A stretch of DNA of 39,597 nt from Bacteroidales bacterium (GCA_016285145.1 JAEEQE010000031.1:1-39597); one strand, 5' to 3'. Shown: positions 1 through 8,318, counted from the stretch's first letter. Translations and numbers: made by a program. The notes: generated by a model not told the origin, from the letters alone.

Positions 1-141
<141 letters not shown>

Positions 142-307
142 AAATAATTTCTTTTTCTTTTTGTCTGTCCCGGCCTCATCGCTTGCGAACCTCAAAAAAA
201 TCCTTGAGTATTTGCTACATCTTTCTTCATTCTTTCAATGAACTGTCCCCTCTCTCTCGCCTCGCAGGACCTGTGTCCTTTCCCCCTCATTTGGGACCGC
301 AAAAATA
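142..307 (-). promoter_or_regulatory. rRNA operon promoter and leader
   Basis: On the minus strand a TATTTTTG -7 element (CAAAAATA at 300-307 on the plus strand) precedes the 16S gene by about 160 nt, matching the Bacteroidota TAnnTTTG consensus. The transcribed leader contains GTTCATTGAAAGAATGAAG (complement of about 226-244), which resembles the GTTC-TTGA motif often seen before 16S genes in this phylum, perhaps for processing or antitermination. The promoter call is fairly firm. The role of the leader motif is a guess. Confidence 0.6.
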
Positions 308-692
308 GTGCTTTTTTCATTCACTCGGCACTATGCTACCATCTTTTTTTTAATTTTTTTATTATCTATCTGATTATCAATGAGAAAAAATTTCAAAAAT
401 TACAGTTTTCAACATTTTATTTTTGATAAACACCCGTTTTTTACCCTTTTTTCAGAACAATTTCGAGCCTATCGAACGAAAGGTTTCGGAGTTTTCAACC
501 GAAAGTTGTCAAAAACTGAAAGCAAATTGAACTCTGACCTGGAACAATCAGAAGCCATTTTCACGACTTTTCGCATCCCTCAAATGGCAGAATTCTTTCT
601 CATCCCGATCCTTCTTTTATTATAAAACATCCTTCCCCCACGATTACATAATTGTAAAAAACATTCTCCGTTACATATATTAAAAAAAAGTG
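308..692. other. Intergenic spacer between rrn and rpsU
   Basis: This AT-rich spacer separates the divergent rRNA and rpsU promoters. The two short open frames in it (near 238-426 and 380-625) show no recognisable family, signal or start context, and one runs across the rRNA promoter, so I do not call them genes. No tRNA, repeat or convincing hairpin was seen. Confidence 0.6.
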
Positions 693-742
693 TATTTTTG
701 CAGCCCAAAATTAACAACAGTATTAACAAAAAAAGAAAGAGG
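693..742 (+). promoter_or_regulatory. rpsU promoter (-7 TATTTTTG) and Shine-Dalgarno-like site
   Basis: TATTTTTG at 693-700 fits the Bacteroidota -7 consensus. Its expected transcript has a leader of about 43 nt. AAAGAGG at 736-742 lies 8 nt before the ATG and resembles a Shine-Dalgarno sequence, which most genes in this phylum lack. Confidence 0.65.
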
Positions 743-750
743 TATTTTTT

Positions 751-945
751 ATGATCATTGTTCCCATTAAAGAAAACGATTCTATCGACAAAGCGCTGAA
801 AAGACTGAAGAAGAAATTCGACAAAATTGGTATCAAGAAAGAAATCCGTCAAAGACAGGAGTTCACCAAGAAAAGCGTTATCCGTAGGGAACAACTGCGC
901 AAAGCCATCTACGTACAGCATCTGCGCGAAGCTGAAAACGAATAG
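751..945 (+). CDS. rpsU: 30S ribosomal protein bS21
   Basis: This 64-residue, strongly basic protein is ribosomal protein bS21 of the small subunit, which binds near the 3' end of 16S rRNA. The start MIIVPIKENDSIDKALKRLK and the later RRE-LRKA-Y motif are characteristic, and the length matches Bacteroidota homologues. It has its own promoter at 693-700 and an A/G-rich Shine-Dalgarno-like site before the ATG. A rho-independent terminator follows directly, so it is probably mostly monocistronic, although the downstream recombinase gene may receive read-through. In Flavobacterium and relatives bS21 helps occlude the anti-Shine-Dalgarno of 16S rRNA, and a retained Shine-Dalgarno on rpsU has been linked to autoregulation. 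That may apply here. Confidence 0.97.
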   Translation: MIIVPIKENDSIDKALKRLKKKFDKIGIKKEIRQRQEFTKKSVIRREQLRKAIYVQHLREAENE

Positions 946-963
946 TCACGATGGCTTATCATT

Positions 964-989
964 AAAACAGGGTCTTCCCTGTTTTTTTT
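964..989 (+). terminator. Rho-independent terminator after rpsU
   Basis: A perfect 9-bp stem (AAAACAGGG / CCCTGTTTT, 964-972 with 977-985) with a TCTT loop runs into a T tract. It sits 18 nt after the rpsU stop and just before the recombinase gene. Confidence 0.85.
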
Positions 990-1035
990 ATAAACCATGA
1001 AAGTGTATATTAATATATACAACAATTTATTATCA

Positions 1036-1926
1036 ATGGATTTTTCCCCATTCATCCATTATTTGCAGTACGAGAAGCGAGTATCCCCGCACACGGTGGA
1101 GGCCTATTCCCGCGATCTCCAGCAGTTTTCCGACTACATGGAAAATTGTTTAGACATTCACAACCTCACCGATATCGGGAACAACGAAATCCGTACGTGG
1201 ATCATCACCTTGTTGGAAGACAACCAACACAGCGCCCGGACCGTCAACCGGAAAATCAGCACCCTGCGGGCTTTTTTCCGTCACGAGTTGAAAAGCGGGC
1301 GGGTCACACGCAATCCCATGACGCTGATTCGCGCCCCGAAGTTCTCAAAAAGGCTCCCAGAATATGTGGAAGCCCGCGACATGGAACGACTTTTCGACCA
1401 GGAATTGTTCGATGACAGCTTCGAAGGTGTGCGTGACCGGCTGATTTTGGAGCTGTTCTACGACACCGGCATCCGGTTGAGCGAGCTGCGGAATCTTCGG
1501 AAAAGCGACATCGACCTCAACCTGCAAACCGTTAAAGTGCTGGGTAAGCGCAACAAAGAGCGCATCATCCCCATCGGCAAAACACTGACGGACTTATTAA
1601 CAAAATATATGGGGTATTATCCGAAAAATATATGTGCGGATAACGAAAATTATTATATCTTTGTAACCGCTGACGGACAACTCTTGTATCCGAAAGCCAT
1701 CTATAGAATTGTTCGAAAATATCTGGACATGGTAACGACCATTGACAAACGGAGCCCGCACGTCATTCGACACACCTTTGCCACGCACATGCTGAACAAC
1801 GGTGCCGATCTGAATGCCATAAAGGAGATTTTGGGGCACAGCAGTCTGGCGGCCACCCAGGTATATACGCACAATTCTATGGAGCAACTCAAATCAATTT
1901 ATAAACAAGCCCATCCACGGGCATAA
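1036..1926 (+). CDS. Tyrosine recombinase, XerC/XerD family
   Basis: The 296-residue product is a site-specific tyrosine recombinase of the XerC/XerD type, the family that resolves chromosome dimers at dif. The N-terminal SAM-like core-binding domain covers about residues 1-95 and the catalytic domain about 110-290. The expected active-site set is visible: Arg147 (TGIRLSEL), Lys171, His242-x-x-Arg245 (HVIRH), His268 (LGHSS) and the nucleophile Tyr277 (QVYTH). I chose the ATG at 1036, which begins MDFSPFIHYLQYEKR as in relatives. An in-frame ATG at 997 would add 13 residues but lies only a few bases beyond the rpsU terminator. XerC or XerD cannot be decided from this sequence. The gene is followed after 15 nt by hpf, an order familiar in Bacteroidales. 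Confidence 0.93.
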   Translation: MDFSPFIHYLQYEKRVSPHTVEAYSRDLQQFSDYMENCLDIHNLTDIGNNEIRTWIITLLEDNQHSARTVNRKISTLRAFFRHELKSGRVTRNPMTLIRAPKFSKRLPEYVEARDMERLFDQELFDDSFEGVRDRLILELFYDTGIRLSELRNLRKSDIDLNLQTVKVLGKRNKERIIPIGKTLTDLLTKYMGYYPKNICADNENYYIFVTADGQLLYPKAIYRIVRKYLDMVTTIDKRSPHVIRHTFATHMLNNGADLNAIKEILGHSSLAATQVYTHNSMEQLKSIYKQAHPRA

Positions 1927-1928
1927 AC

Positions 1929-1936
1929 AAAGGAGG
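1929..1936 (+). promoter_or_regulatory. Strong Shine-Dalgarno of hpf
   Basis: AAAGGAGG lies 5 nt before the hpf ATG. It is close to a perfect complement of the canonical anti-Shine-Dalgarno and stands out in a genome whose other genes mostly lack such sites. Confidence 0.7.
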
Positions 1937-1941
1937 TTATT

Positions 1942-2244
1942 ATGACAATTAACATTTCTTCCGTCCATTTCAAAACGGATCAAAAGTTAGAAGACTTCAT
2001 CAACGAAAAAGTTGAGAAACTCAACAAGGTTCACGACGGCATCATCGGCGCAGAAGTCACCTTGAAACTCGAAAACACCGAAGCTCCTGAGAACAAGACC
2101 GCCGATATCCGAATCAAAATCCGTGGCAACGACGCCATCGCCAGCAAGACCGCCAAAAGTTTCGAAGAGGCCACCGACCTCGCCGTTGACGCACTGAAGA
2201 AACAATTGCAGAAAATCAAAGAAAAAGAACAGACCAAACGATAA
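1942..2244 (+). CDS. hpf: Ribosome hibernation-promoting factor (short HPF / RaiA family)
   Basis: This 100-residue protein belongs to the HPF/RaiA (YfiA) family, which binds the 30S decoding region of idle ribosomes and blocks translation in stationary phase or stress. The MTINISSVHFKTDQKLEDFI start, the central beta strands and the KSFEEATDLAVDALKKQLQK helix near the C terminus are typical. The length is that of the short form, without the dimerising C-terminal domain of long HPF. It lies 15 nt downstream of the recombinase gene, is probably co-transcribed with it, and ends at a bidirectional terminator. It carries an unusually strong Shine-Dalgarno sequence. Confidence 0.93.
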   Translation: MTINISSVHFKTDQKLEDFINEKVEKLNKVHDGIIGAEVTLKLENTEAPENKTADIRIKIRGNDAIASKTAKSFEEATDLAVDALKKQLQKIKEKEQTKR

Positions 2245-2262
2245 AACGCTGTCCTGTAAGAC

Positions 2263-2297
2263 AAAAAAAGGCTCTTGAATTTCAAGAGCCTTTTTTT
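2263..2297. terminator. Bidirectional terminator between hpf and the SIMPL gene
   Basis: GGCTCTTGA / TCAAGAGCC forms a perfect hairpin flanked by an A tract on the left and a T tract on the right, so it can end transcription from both convergent genes. Confidence 0.88.
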
Positions 2298-2311
2298 ATG
2301 TCCTATCATTA

Positions 2312-3052
2312 TTATTTCACATAATAGGTGAGTTTCATGTTGATGCTCACTCTCTTCTGTTTGGAAGAAGTGTTGAACGCGCCGCCCCAGGTGTAATCTT
2401 CGTCCGCGGAGTTGGGGGCCGTGATTTGGAAAACGCCAGTGTTGGCCGTCTTCAAGTCACCCAACTTGCCACCGGCATTCTCGGTGATGGTCAAAGCACG
2501 GTCACGGGCATTCTTGGAAGCCTCTGCCAGCATTTCAAGCTTCAGATCCGCCAATTTTGTATAATAATATTCCGGATTATAACTGTCAATCTTGATGTCC
2601 TTATCATAAAGTTCGGAAATCTCACGAATGACTTTTTCCACCTTTTCCACATCTTTCGACTGGATTTTCACCACCTGGCTGGCCTCATAACCACTAAAAA
2701 TCTGGACACTTTTCCGCAGACTTTCATCCCATCTCCACTGATTCTGCTCCTCCGTAGAAATGTTGCCGAAATCCATCTCACTATCGGAAATACCCTTCTC
2801 TTTCAGAAAGGCTTTCACTTCCACCGCCTGATTTTTCAACTTGTTGTAAGCCGATTTCATATCCATATCCTGCGCATCGTAACGCACGCGCCAGACAATC
2901 AAGTCGGATGTGAAATCTTTTTCGGCCAATCCCGTGACAGACACCGTTTTAACCGGTTTTTTCGTCTTATAAAATGCAACACCGATGGCAATAGCCGCCA
3001 GGAAGAAGAACGCGCCAATAATCAAAGCGATTGTAAGACCATTATTTTTCAT
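2312..3052 (-). CDS. SIMPL domain (DUF541) envelope protein
   Basis: The 246-residue product begins MKNNGLTIALIIGAFFFLAA, a single N-terminal membrane anchor or uncleaved signal (about residues 5-30), followed by a SIMPL (DUF541) domain. The VSVTGLAEKDFTSDLIVWRV stretch after the anchor, the mid-region acidic helices and the ARDRALTIAENAGG-like segment (ARDRALTITENAGGKLGDLK) are family hallmarks. SIMPL proteins are periplasmic or membrane-anchored and their biochemical role is not settled. The start at 3052 is preferred over an upstream in-frame codon at 3094 because it places the hydrophobic segment at the N terminus. It stands alone, with a terminator on its 3' side and a 95-nt spacer on the other. 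Confidence 0.85.
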   Translation of the reverse strand: MKNNGLTIALIIGAFFFLAAIAIGVAFYKTKKPVKTVSVTGLAEKDFTSDLIVWRVRYDAQDMDMKSAYNKLKNQAVEVKAFLKEKGISDSEMDFGNISTEEQNQWRWDESLRKSVQIFSGYEASQVVKIQSKDVEKVEKVIREISELYDKDIKIDSYNPEYYYTKLADLKLEMLAEASKNARDRALTITENAGGKLGDLKTANTGVFQITAPNSADEDYTWGGAFNTSSKQKRVSINMKLTYYVK

Positions 3053-3147
3053 AGCATTTAATTTTAAAAATACATTCTTAAAAACGAGATACAATTGAAA
3101 AAATTATAACTCCACGTCAAAAAAAAATTTATACTATATCTTATTGA

Positions 3148-5745
3148 TTATCTTATCAATGTAACAGATCCGTGCAACGAATACGACATCTGTCCCATCA
3201 ATGTGTTGACAAAAACATCGCAGCTATAGAAATAAACGCCATCGGAGCAGGTACCGAAAGTGTCGGTATCCGTACCATCCCACAGGATATCCGGGTCGGA
3301 GGTGGAGAAGACTCGTTTGCCCCAACGGTTGAAAATCCTCATATCCACCTTCACCACCCCATGATAGGGCATGAACGGTGTAAAAAGATCATTCACCCCG
3401 TCGCCATTCGGCGTGAACACATTCGGGAAACGATATTCAAGGCAATCGTAGATGTCGAAGCACGTGGTATCCGACATTACCGTCACATTATGATTGGAAT
3501 CGGCAACGGTCATGGCAAAGCAGCCCACAATTTCCGCATCACCAGACAGATGGTATTCGCAGGAGACAGGGTAACAGATCTGCGAAGATTCCATTGAATC
3601 CACACACACAAATGGGGATTGCATGGTGGGTTTATAATAGAAATAGTAGTAGCGTGCATCCGTCTCCGCTGTATCAGACGTGAAGAGCCAGGAGTAAACC
3701 ACTTCGCGACAATCTGTTGTGATGGAGAGTTCTGGCATTTGCGGCGGTTCATTATCGACAGGGACTGCACGCACCTGTTGCGAACGGTTGAAGAGCGGCC
3801 CCAGCGTGTCGGGGATCCAATAATATCCGCGGGCGCAGACATAATATCTGTACATGCGCCCATTCTCCAGTCCGTTATCCGTATAGGAGGTAGTCTGCGT
3901 GCTCCCGATAGAATCCCATTGGTGCTCGCCATAGCGGTACACCGTATATTCCACATTGTTCCAAGGCTGCTGCACCGACCATGATAGATTCACCTTCCGA
4001 TCGCCAGGATAGGCAGACAGGAAAATGGAAGTAGCCGGATCGGATTTTTCCACCATTGTATCAGCATTGTTGAACGAAATCTGGTACGTATAGGCCAAGT
4101 GATCCGTATTCAAGTCATGGTCCAAATATTCTGCCGTATCGTTTTGGAGCACCGTAATAGGAGCCGTATTAATCTGTGTAAAAGAATTTTCCGTTGAAGA
4201 TCTTCGATACAAATTATAAAAGTAGGACGGTGGGAAAGCTGCCGAATCCACCTCCGGCGGAGCTACCCAGCGTACTTTCAACGTTCCGTGCACCGTGTCG
4301 GTCGTCACCACATCCGCATTGATAATAAGGGGAGCGTCATTGGCGATATGCACGCAAACCTCATCCGACACAACACTTTCTGACCCGTCGGGGAAGAGAG
4401 CAACCACCCTATAACAATACTCATTAGCATGATACAAAGGACGATACGAGCCGTCATCCAGCCATGTGGTATCCGCCCAATCCGATGTGGAGCCAATCCA
4501 TTCGTAGCCAGCACTGGCAGGCATCCCCGTTTCACAATATGCCGGATCAAACGGATTGCTGCCACTGCGACGATACACATCATAGCCCACCGCATTGGGA
4601 CAGCTGTCAGGATGCCAGTAGAGCGTGACCGCATTGCCCTTCGGAAACGCATCAACAATCTTTGGTTTTGGAGCAATAACCCTGATATTCATTCGTTTGA
4701 ATGAAACAAGCTCCACATGCGGACCATTATCCCGGGCCTTGAAAAGCACTGTATAAGGCGATTTTTTCACATGAGAGCAAGCGGTATTCCAAGAAAACGA
4801 GACATGATACGGAACCGAATCGGTAATGGGCATGAACTGGGCGGGCGATTCCGGAACGAGCAAGGGTTCGCCCGAAGCCTCCAAGGTCACATGGGTGGAA
4901 GTCAAGTCTTTCACTAACACATCCATTTTTAGCGGAGAGCCGGCCACCACGCAGGTATCATGCACCTCAATCACAGGCGGTTGGTTATCGCAGGGTGCGA
5001 TGGAAATCTGCATATCCCGGACCATGCTGCTGATTAACATCCCGTTGCGCCACTCGCGAATCAGGATTGCGACATTGTATTCCCCAGCCATCGTAGGCGA
5101 GTCCCATATCAAATCACCCGTGATGGAGTCTATGGTGATATAGTTAGAAGCATGTGGCAGGTCGTAGCCGGGAATCTCGCCTCCATCCGTACCGCGGCAG
5201 GCTATCAGGCTGTATGAGAGGCTGTCGCCATCGGGATCGTACGCACCGGGATTATGGTAGTAAATCACATTGGTGCAACCATTATCCACAGGCGGGTTCA
5301 GCAGCTGCGGAGACGAATTGCCCCCGATGAAAGGATTGATAACGACAATGGTTTCTATAAAAAAAGGAATCTCCACGGAGCTGGGGATGTTGAGGATGCC
5401 CGCATTGCGGTTCGGGTCTTCAAAAGAGACGTGAAAGGTTCCCGCCGCGGAGAAGGTATGCTGCGTGACATAGACATTCTTGCTGATGTCGTTCGGAAGG
5501 TTCAGTTTCTGAAGCCGCGGCACGGTAGATGTCGTGCCGTCGCCCCATGTGATGTCGATTTCAGGCCGGTCGGCGAGGCTGGGCGTGTAGGTATAAGTGG
5601 TAATAGTAAACTCATACGTCAGGCCCGACACATACACATAGCTGATCTCGCCGGCGCGTTGATGCGTCGCAAACAGGCTGAGCGAACAGAAGAGCATGAG
5701 CAGCAATCCGAACAGCCGGAGCCGAAATTGTCGGAATCTATTCAT
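3148..5745 (-). CDS. Secreted multidomain protein with T9SS type B (gliding-motility) C-terminal sorting domain
   Basis: This 865-residue protein has a signal peptide (residues 1-26, ending LSLFA), a PKD-like N-terminal part containing ITWGDGTTST (about residues 64-73), and several fibronectin type III-like modules between about 370 and 690 (for example the VTLYWHPDSCPNAVGYDVYR repeat type). The last 95 residues form a gliding-motility-associated/T9SS type B sorting domain: FPNVFTPNGDGVND, then FNRWGKRVF, then WDG and DGVYFY motifs. Such domains direct export through the type IX machinery to the cell surface or medium, and an adhesin or structural role is plausible. Its ATG overlaps the end of wbpD by 8 nt, so it is translated from the wbpE-wbpD transcript. 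No catalytic domain was recognised. Confidence 0.88.
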   Translation of the reverse strand: MNRFRQFRLRLFGLLLMLFCSLSLFATHQRAGEISYVYVSGLTYEFTITTYTYTPSLADRPEIDITWGDGTTSTVPRLQKLNLPNDISKNVYVTQHTFSAAGTFHVSFEDPNRNAGILNIPSSVEIPFFIETIVVINPFIGGNSSPQLLNPPVDNGCTNVIYYHNPGAYDPDGDSLSYSLIACRGTDGGEIPGYDLPHASNYITIDSITGDLIWDSPTMAGEYNVAILIREWRNGMLISSMVRDMQISIAPCDNQPPVIEVHDTCVVAGSPLKMDVLVKDLTSTHVTLEASGEPLLVPESPAQFMPITDSVPYHVSFSWNTACSHVKKSPYTVLFKARDNGPHVELVSFKRMNIRVIAPKPKIVDAFPKGNAVTLYWHPDSCPNAVGYDVYRRSGSNPFDPAYCETGMPASAGYEWIGSTSDWADTTWLDDGSYRPLYHANEYCYRVVALFPDGSESVVSDEVCVHIANDAPLIINADVVTTDTVHGTLKVRWVAPPEVDSAAFPPSYFYNLYRRSSTENSFTQINTAPITVLQNDTAEYLDHDLNTDHLAYTYQISFNNADTMVEKSDPATSIFLSAYPGDRKVNLSWSVQQPWNNVEYTVYRYGEHQWDSIGSTQTTSYTDNGLENGRMYRYYVCARGYYWIPDTLGPLFNRSQQVRAVPVDNEPPQMPELSITTDCREVVYSWLFTSDTAETDARYYYFYYKPTMQSPFVCVDSMESSQICYPVSCEYHLSGDAEIVGCFAMTVADSNHNVTVMSDTTCFDIYDCLEYRFPNVFTPNGDGVNDLFTPFMPYHGVVKVDMRIFNRWGKRVFSTSDPDILWDGTDTDTFGTCSDGVYFYSCDVFVNTLMGQMSYSLHGSVTLIR

Positions 5746-6316
5746 CCTGAAGCGGTAAGATCTTATTATCAGTTAGTTTATAACGATGTCCACATTCGGG
5801 ACAAACGGCGATGCCCTCGTCGTCGAAGGCCAATGTATGTCCGCACGCACTCACCCACCCGATCTGCCGGGCGGGATTGCCGACCACGAGCGCGTAATCA
5901 GGCACATCGTGTGTGACGACACTGCCCGCGCCAACCAGCGCATAGCGACCCACCGTATGGCCGCACACTACGGTGGCGTTTGCCCCTATAGTCGCGCCTT
6001 TGCATACCATTGTTTTTTTAAACTCCGTTTTTCTTTCTATAAAACTTCTGGGATTCAACACATTGGTGAACACCATAGAGGGTCCTAAAAACACATCATC
6101 TTCACACACCACACCCGTATAAAGAGAAACGTTGTTCTGCACTTTCACATTATCGCCCAATACCACATCGGAAGCCACAAACACATTCTGGCCGAGATTG
6201 CAATTCCTGCCTATCACACTATTCGGCATAATATGGGCAAAATGCCAGATTTTTGTGCCGTCGCCTATTTGGCAACCCGTATCAACAACAGCGGTGGGAT
6301 GGATAAAGTGAGACAT
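5738..6316 (-). CDS. wbpD: UDP-2-acetamido-3-amino-2,3-dideoxy-glucuronate N-acetyltransferase (WbpD/WlbB-like)
   Basis: This 192-residue left-handed beta-helix acetyltransferase starts MSHFIHPTAVVDTGCQIGDG and shows the hexapeptide repeats, the IWHFAHI segment (TKIWHFAHIM) and the NVLNPRS motif of the WbpD/WlbB family. It is predicted to acetylate the 3-amino group of a UDP-2-acetamido-3-amino-glucuronate, giving the 2,3-diacetamido-glucuronic acid used in polysaccharides. The C terminus carries a CxH...CPECGHRY zinc-ribbon-like tail. An in-frame start at 6331 would only add MLIVP. The upstream neighbour encodes the aminotransferase that makes its substrate. Its 3' end overlaps the T9SS cargo gene by 8 nt. 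Confidence 0.9.
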   Translation of the reverse strand: MSHFIHPTAVVDTGCQIGDGTKIWHFAHIMPNSVIGRNCNLGQNVFVASDVVLGDNVKVQNNVSLYTGVVCEDDVFLGPSMVFTNVLNPRSFIERKTEFKKTMVCKGATIGANATVVCGHTVGRYALVGAGSVVTHDVPDYALVVGNPARQIGWVSACGHTLAFDDEGIAVCPECGHRYKLTDNKILPLQDE

Positions 6317-6320
6317 GGGG

Positions 6321-6348
6321 ACAATTAACAATTTACAATTAACAATTA
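6321..6348. repeat. Heptamer tandem repeat (4 copies) upstream of wbpD
   Basis: ACAATTA, ACAATTT, ACAATTA, ACAATTA follow each other without gaps, ending 4 nt before the wbpD start codon. The same heptamer family recurs at 13879-13934. The spacer 6349-6412 holds nothing else recognised. Confidence 0.85.
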
Positions 6349-6412
6349 TTGGTTATGGTGAGCGGCCTCGTTAAGGGCAAGAGGTTGGTAGATGACAGAT
6401 AATAGTTGTGGT

Positions 6413-7534
6413 TTAAAAGATTTTCAATTGTTTGGTAATATATTGGATTTGTTCGGTAGTAAGTTCTGTATGCATTGGGAGAGAGAGCACCTGTTGGGAG
6501 AGCATCTCCGAAACAGGAAAATCGCCTTGTTTATAGCCAAGGTATTGATATGCCTTTTGCAGATGCAACGGGCAGGGATAATAAATCATGGTAGGGACAC
6601 CAGCATCGGCCAGCCGAGTGCGCAGAGAATCACGTTGCACCATGGTCACACGAACAGTGTATTGGTGGTATGTGTGCGTAGAATATGGAACCTTAGCTGG
6701 CGCAATGATTCCGGAACAATCGGCCAGAGCTTCATCATAGAGGCGGGCGGCGCGCTGCCGTGCCCGGACATAATCGTTGAGATGGGGCAGCTTCACATTC
6801 AGCACGGCAGCCTGCAAGGTGTCAAGACGCGAGTTGAGGCCGATATGGTCATAAAAGTATTTCCGCGACATGCCGTGATTGGCCATGCTGTGCATGGTAG
6901 CGGCCAAAGCCTCCGAATTGGTGAACACGGCTCCGCCATCACCGAAGCATCCTAAGTTTTTTGTGGGAAAGAACGAAGTGCAGCCCACATCGCCCATCGT
7001 ACCCGCCTGATGCACAGAGCCGTCGGAGAAGATAATCTCGGCACCAAGAGCCTGGCAGGCATCCTCCACCACGTAAAGGTTGTGCGCACGCGCAATAGCC
7101 ATGATACGCTCCATGTCGGCACACTGGCCAAACAAATGTACCGGAAGGATTGCCCTGGTCTTCGGTGTGATGGCGGTTTCCACCTGGTCGGGGTCCATGA
7201 CGAACGTATCGGCCGTGACATCCACCAGCATAGGTTTGAGGCCAAGCATGGCGATCACCTCTACGGTGGAGACGAACGTAAAGGGTACGGTAACGACCTC
7301 GTCGCCGGGTTGCAAGTCGAGCGCCATCAGCGCGAGCCGCAGGGCATCGGTGCCGTTGGCGCAGGGTATCACATGGCCGGAACCCGTATATCGGGCCAGT
7401 GCTTCCGCAAACGTTCCAACCGCGTTGCCATTGACGAAATCAGCCTGATCCACCACGCGTTGCATGGCGGCATCCACCTCCGGTTTGATCCTTTGGTACT
7501 GGCCATTCAGGTCAACCATCCTTATTTTTTCCAT
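6413..7534 (-). CDS. wbpE: DegT/DnrJ/EryC1/StrS aminotransferase, WbpE-like
   Basis: The 373-residue product is a PLP-dependent sugar aminotransferase of the DegT/DnrJ/EryC1/StrS family. It is closest in flavour to WbpE/WlbC, which converts the UDP-3-keto-glucuronate derivative to the 3-amino sugar. Visible marks are VDLNGQYQRIKPEVD at the start, CANGTDALRLAL, the VEDACQALGA motif, and SFFPTKNLGCFGDGGAVF, whose lysine should form the internal aldimine. The start at 7534 gives MEKIRMVDLNGQY; the longer frame to 7606 would run through the promoter at 7553-7560. It is followed by wbpD, the next step of the same pathway. The earlier dehydrogenase and a 2-epimerase are not in the window. Confidence 0.9.
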   Translation of the reverse strand: MEKIRMVDLNGQYQRIKPEVDAAMQRVVDQADFVNGNAVGTFAEALARYTGSGHVIPCANGTDALRLALMALDLQPGDEVVTVPFTFVSTVEVIAMLGLKPMLVDVTADTFVMDPDQVETAITPKTRAILPVHLFGQCADMERIMAIARAHNLYVVEDACQALGAEIIFSDGSVHQAGTMGDVGCTSFFPTKNLGCFGDGGAVFTNSEALAATMHSMANHGMSRKYFYDHIGLNSRLDTLQAAVLNVKLPHLNDYVRARQRAARLYDEALADCSGIIAPAKVPYSTHTYHQYTVRVTMVQRDSLRTRLADAGVPTMIYYPCPLHLQKAYQYLGYKQGDFPVSEMLSQQVLSLPMHTELTTEQIQYITKQLKIF

Positions 7535-7552
7535 TGTCAAAAAGTCAAGCGG

Positions 7553-7600
7553 CAAAGATAATGAAATATTCCCTTGGATAATTTTTATTTTGTATTTTTG
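7553..7600. promoter_or_regulatory. Divergent promoters for wbpE (-) and the mini-gldM gene (+)
   Basis: TATCTTTG on the minus strand (complement of 7553-7560) precedes wbpE, and TATTTTTG at 7593-7600 on the plus strand precedes the gldM-like gene. Both match TAnnTTTG. No clear -33 element was seen for either. Confidence 0.65.
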
Positions 7601-7621
7601 CCGCATAATCTATTAAAAACA

Positions 7622-8284
7622 ATGAATCAATCAGAAAAACTTTCCAAACGACGTGTCCTGTGTATAGTAGTGGCCATTTCCAGCCTTCTCCTCGGACTTC
7701 TTTTAGGCATTTCGTTGAACATCAACTCCCACGATGTGCTCAACTCATACCGTTCTTCCATAACGACAATAGATAAAAACAACATCCAACTGGCGCAAAT
7801 CATGCAAGCCGAGCTTGACCAAGCCCTCCAAGACCCTAACCTTGATACAACAACACTCAAGAAGGTGGAAATCTTGCGGGATGAACAAATTGGTTTTCTC
7901 CGCTATTGGGACACGCTTCATGCAAACTTTCTTCAATGGGTCAATGGCGATGGAGGCGACATCACCATTCTACATCCTGACGACGTGGATGCGCCCACGT
8001 ATTTCATGATCGACCAAAGGAATGCCCAGACTTTGAGGTTACATATTGAAGAATATCAGCAAAATATACTACAACTGGTGGATGACACTGTTCTTCGTGA
8101 GCAACTTCGCGCCAACATTGATTTTCACACTCAGGACGAGCAACTATATGGCGAGCCGTATGGATGGGAACATTATCATTTCGACCACACCATGGCCATT
8201 GAGACGGAAAACCAATTGAACCTCATTCAACAACAGGCGTTGATGGCCGGTATAACGCTTTTGAAGGCAATTTACCATAAATAA
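7622..8284 (+). CDS. Truncated GldM-like membrane protein (TM helix plus first periplasmic domain)
   Basis: This 220-residue protein has one N-terminal membrane helix (about residues 12-32) and a helical periplasmic part. I read it as related to the first part of the T9SS motor protein GldM. The helix is followed by LNINSHDVLNSY, matching the GldM pattern LNVS-EVLN-F. The middle has DAPTYFMID, like the PTHIMIGD-type segment. The end has a WEHYHFDH block and then ETENQLNLIQQQALMAG, like the LSKLQNDVKNAE helix. GldM is normally above 500 residues with further domains; those are absent and the stop is clean. A 63-residue GldL-like gene follows. GldL and GldM together form the proton-driven inner-membrane motor. 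This is family recognition by eye, so treat it as a strong hypothesis. Confidence 0.6.
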   Translation: MNQSEKLSKRRVLCIVVAISSLLLGLLLGISLNINSHDVLNSYRSSITTIDKNNIQLAQIMQAELDQALQDPNLDTTTLKKVEILRDEQIGFLRYWDTLHANFLQWVNGDGGDITILHPDDVDAPTYFMIDQRNAQTLRLHIEEYQQNILQLVDDTVLREQLRANIDFHTQDEQLYGEPYGWEHYHFDHTMAIETENQLNLIQQQALMAGITLLKAIYHK

Positions 8285-8318
8285 GTAATCCAAGATATTA
8301 ACATAAGCGAATAAAAAG

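Noticed and set aside
238-625. Two short open frames in the rRNA-rpsU spacer
   Set aside because: They overlap the rRNA promoter/leader and show no family, signal peptide or start context.
1036-1926. Phage- or transposon-type integrase marking an integrative element
   Set aside because: The sequence and the rpsU-xer-hpf context fit a housekeeping Xer recombinase. No attachment repeats or mobile genes flank it.
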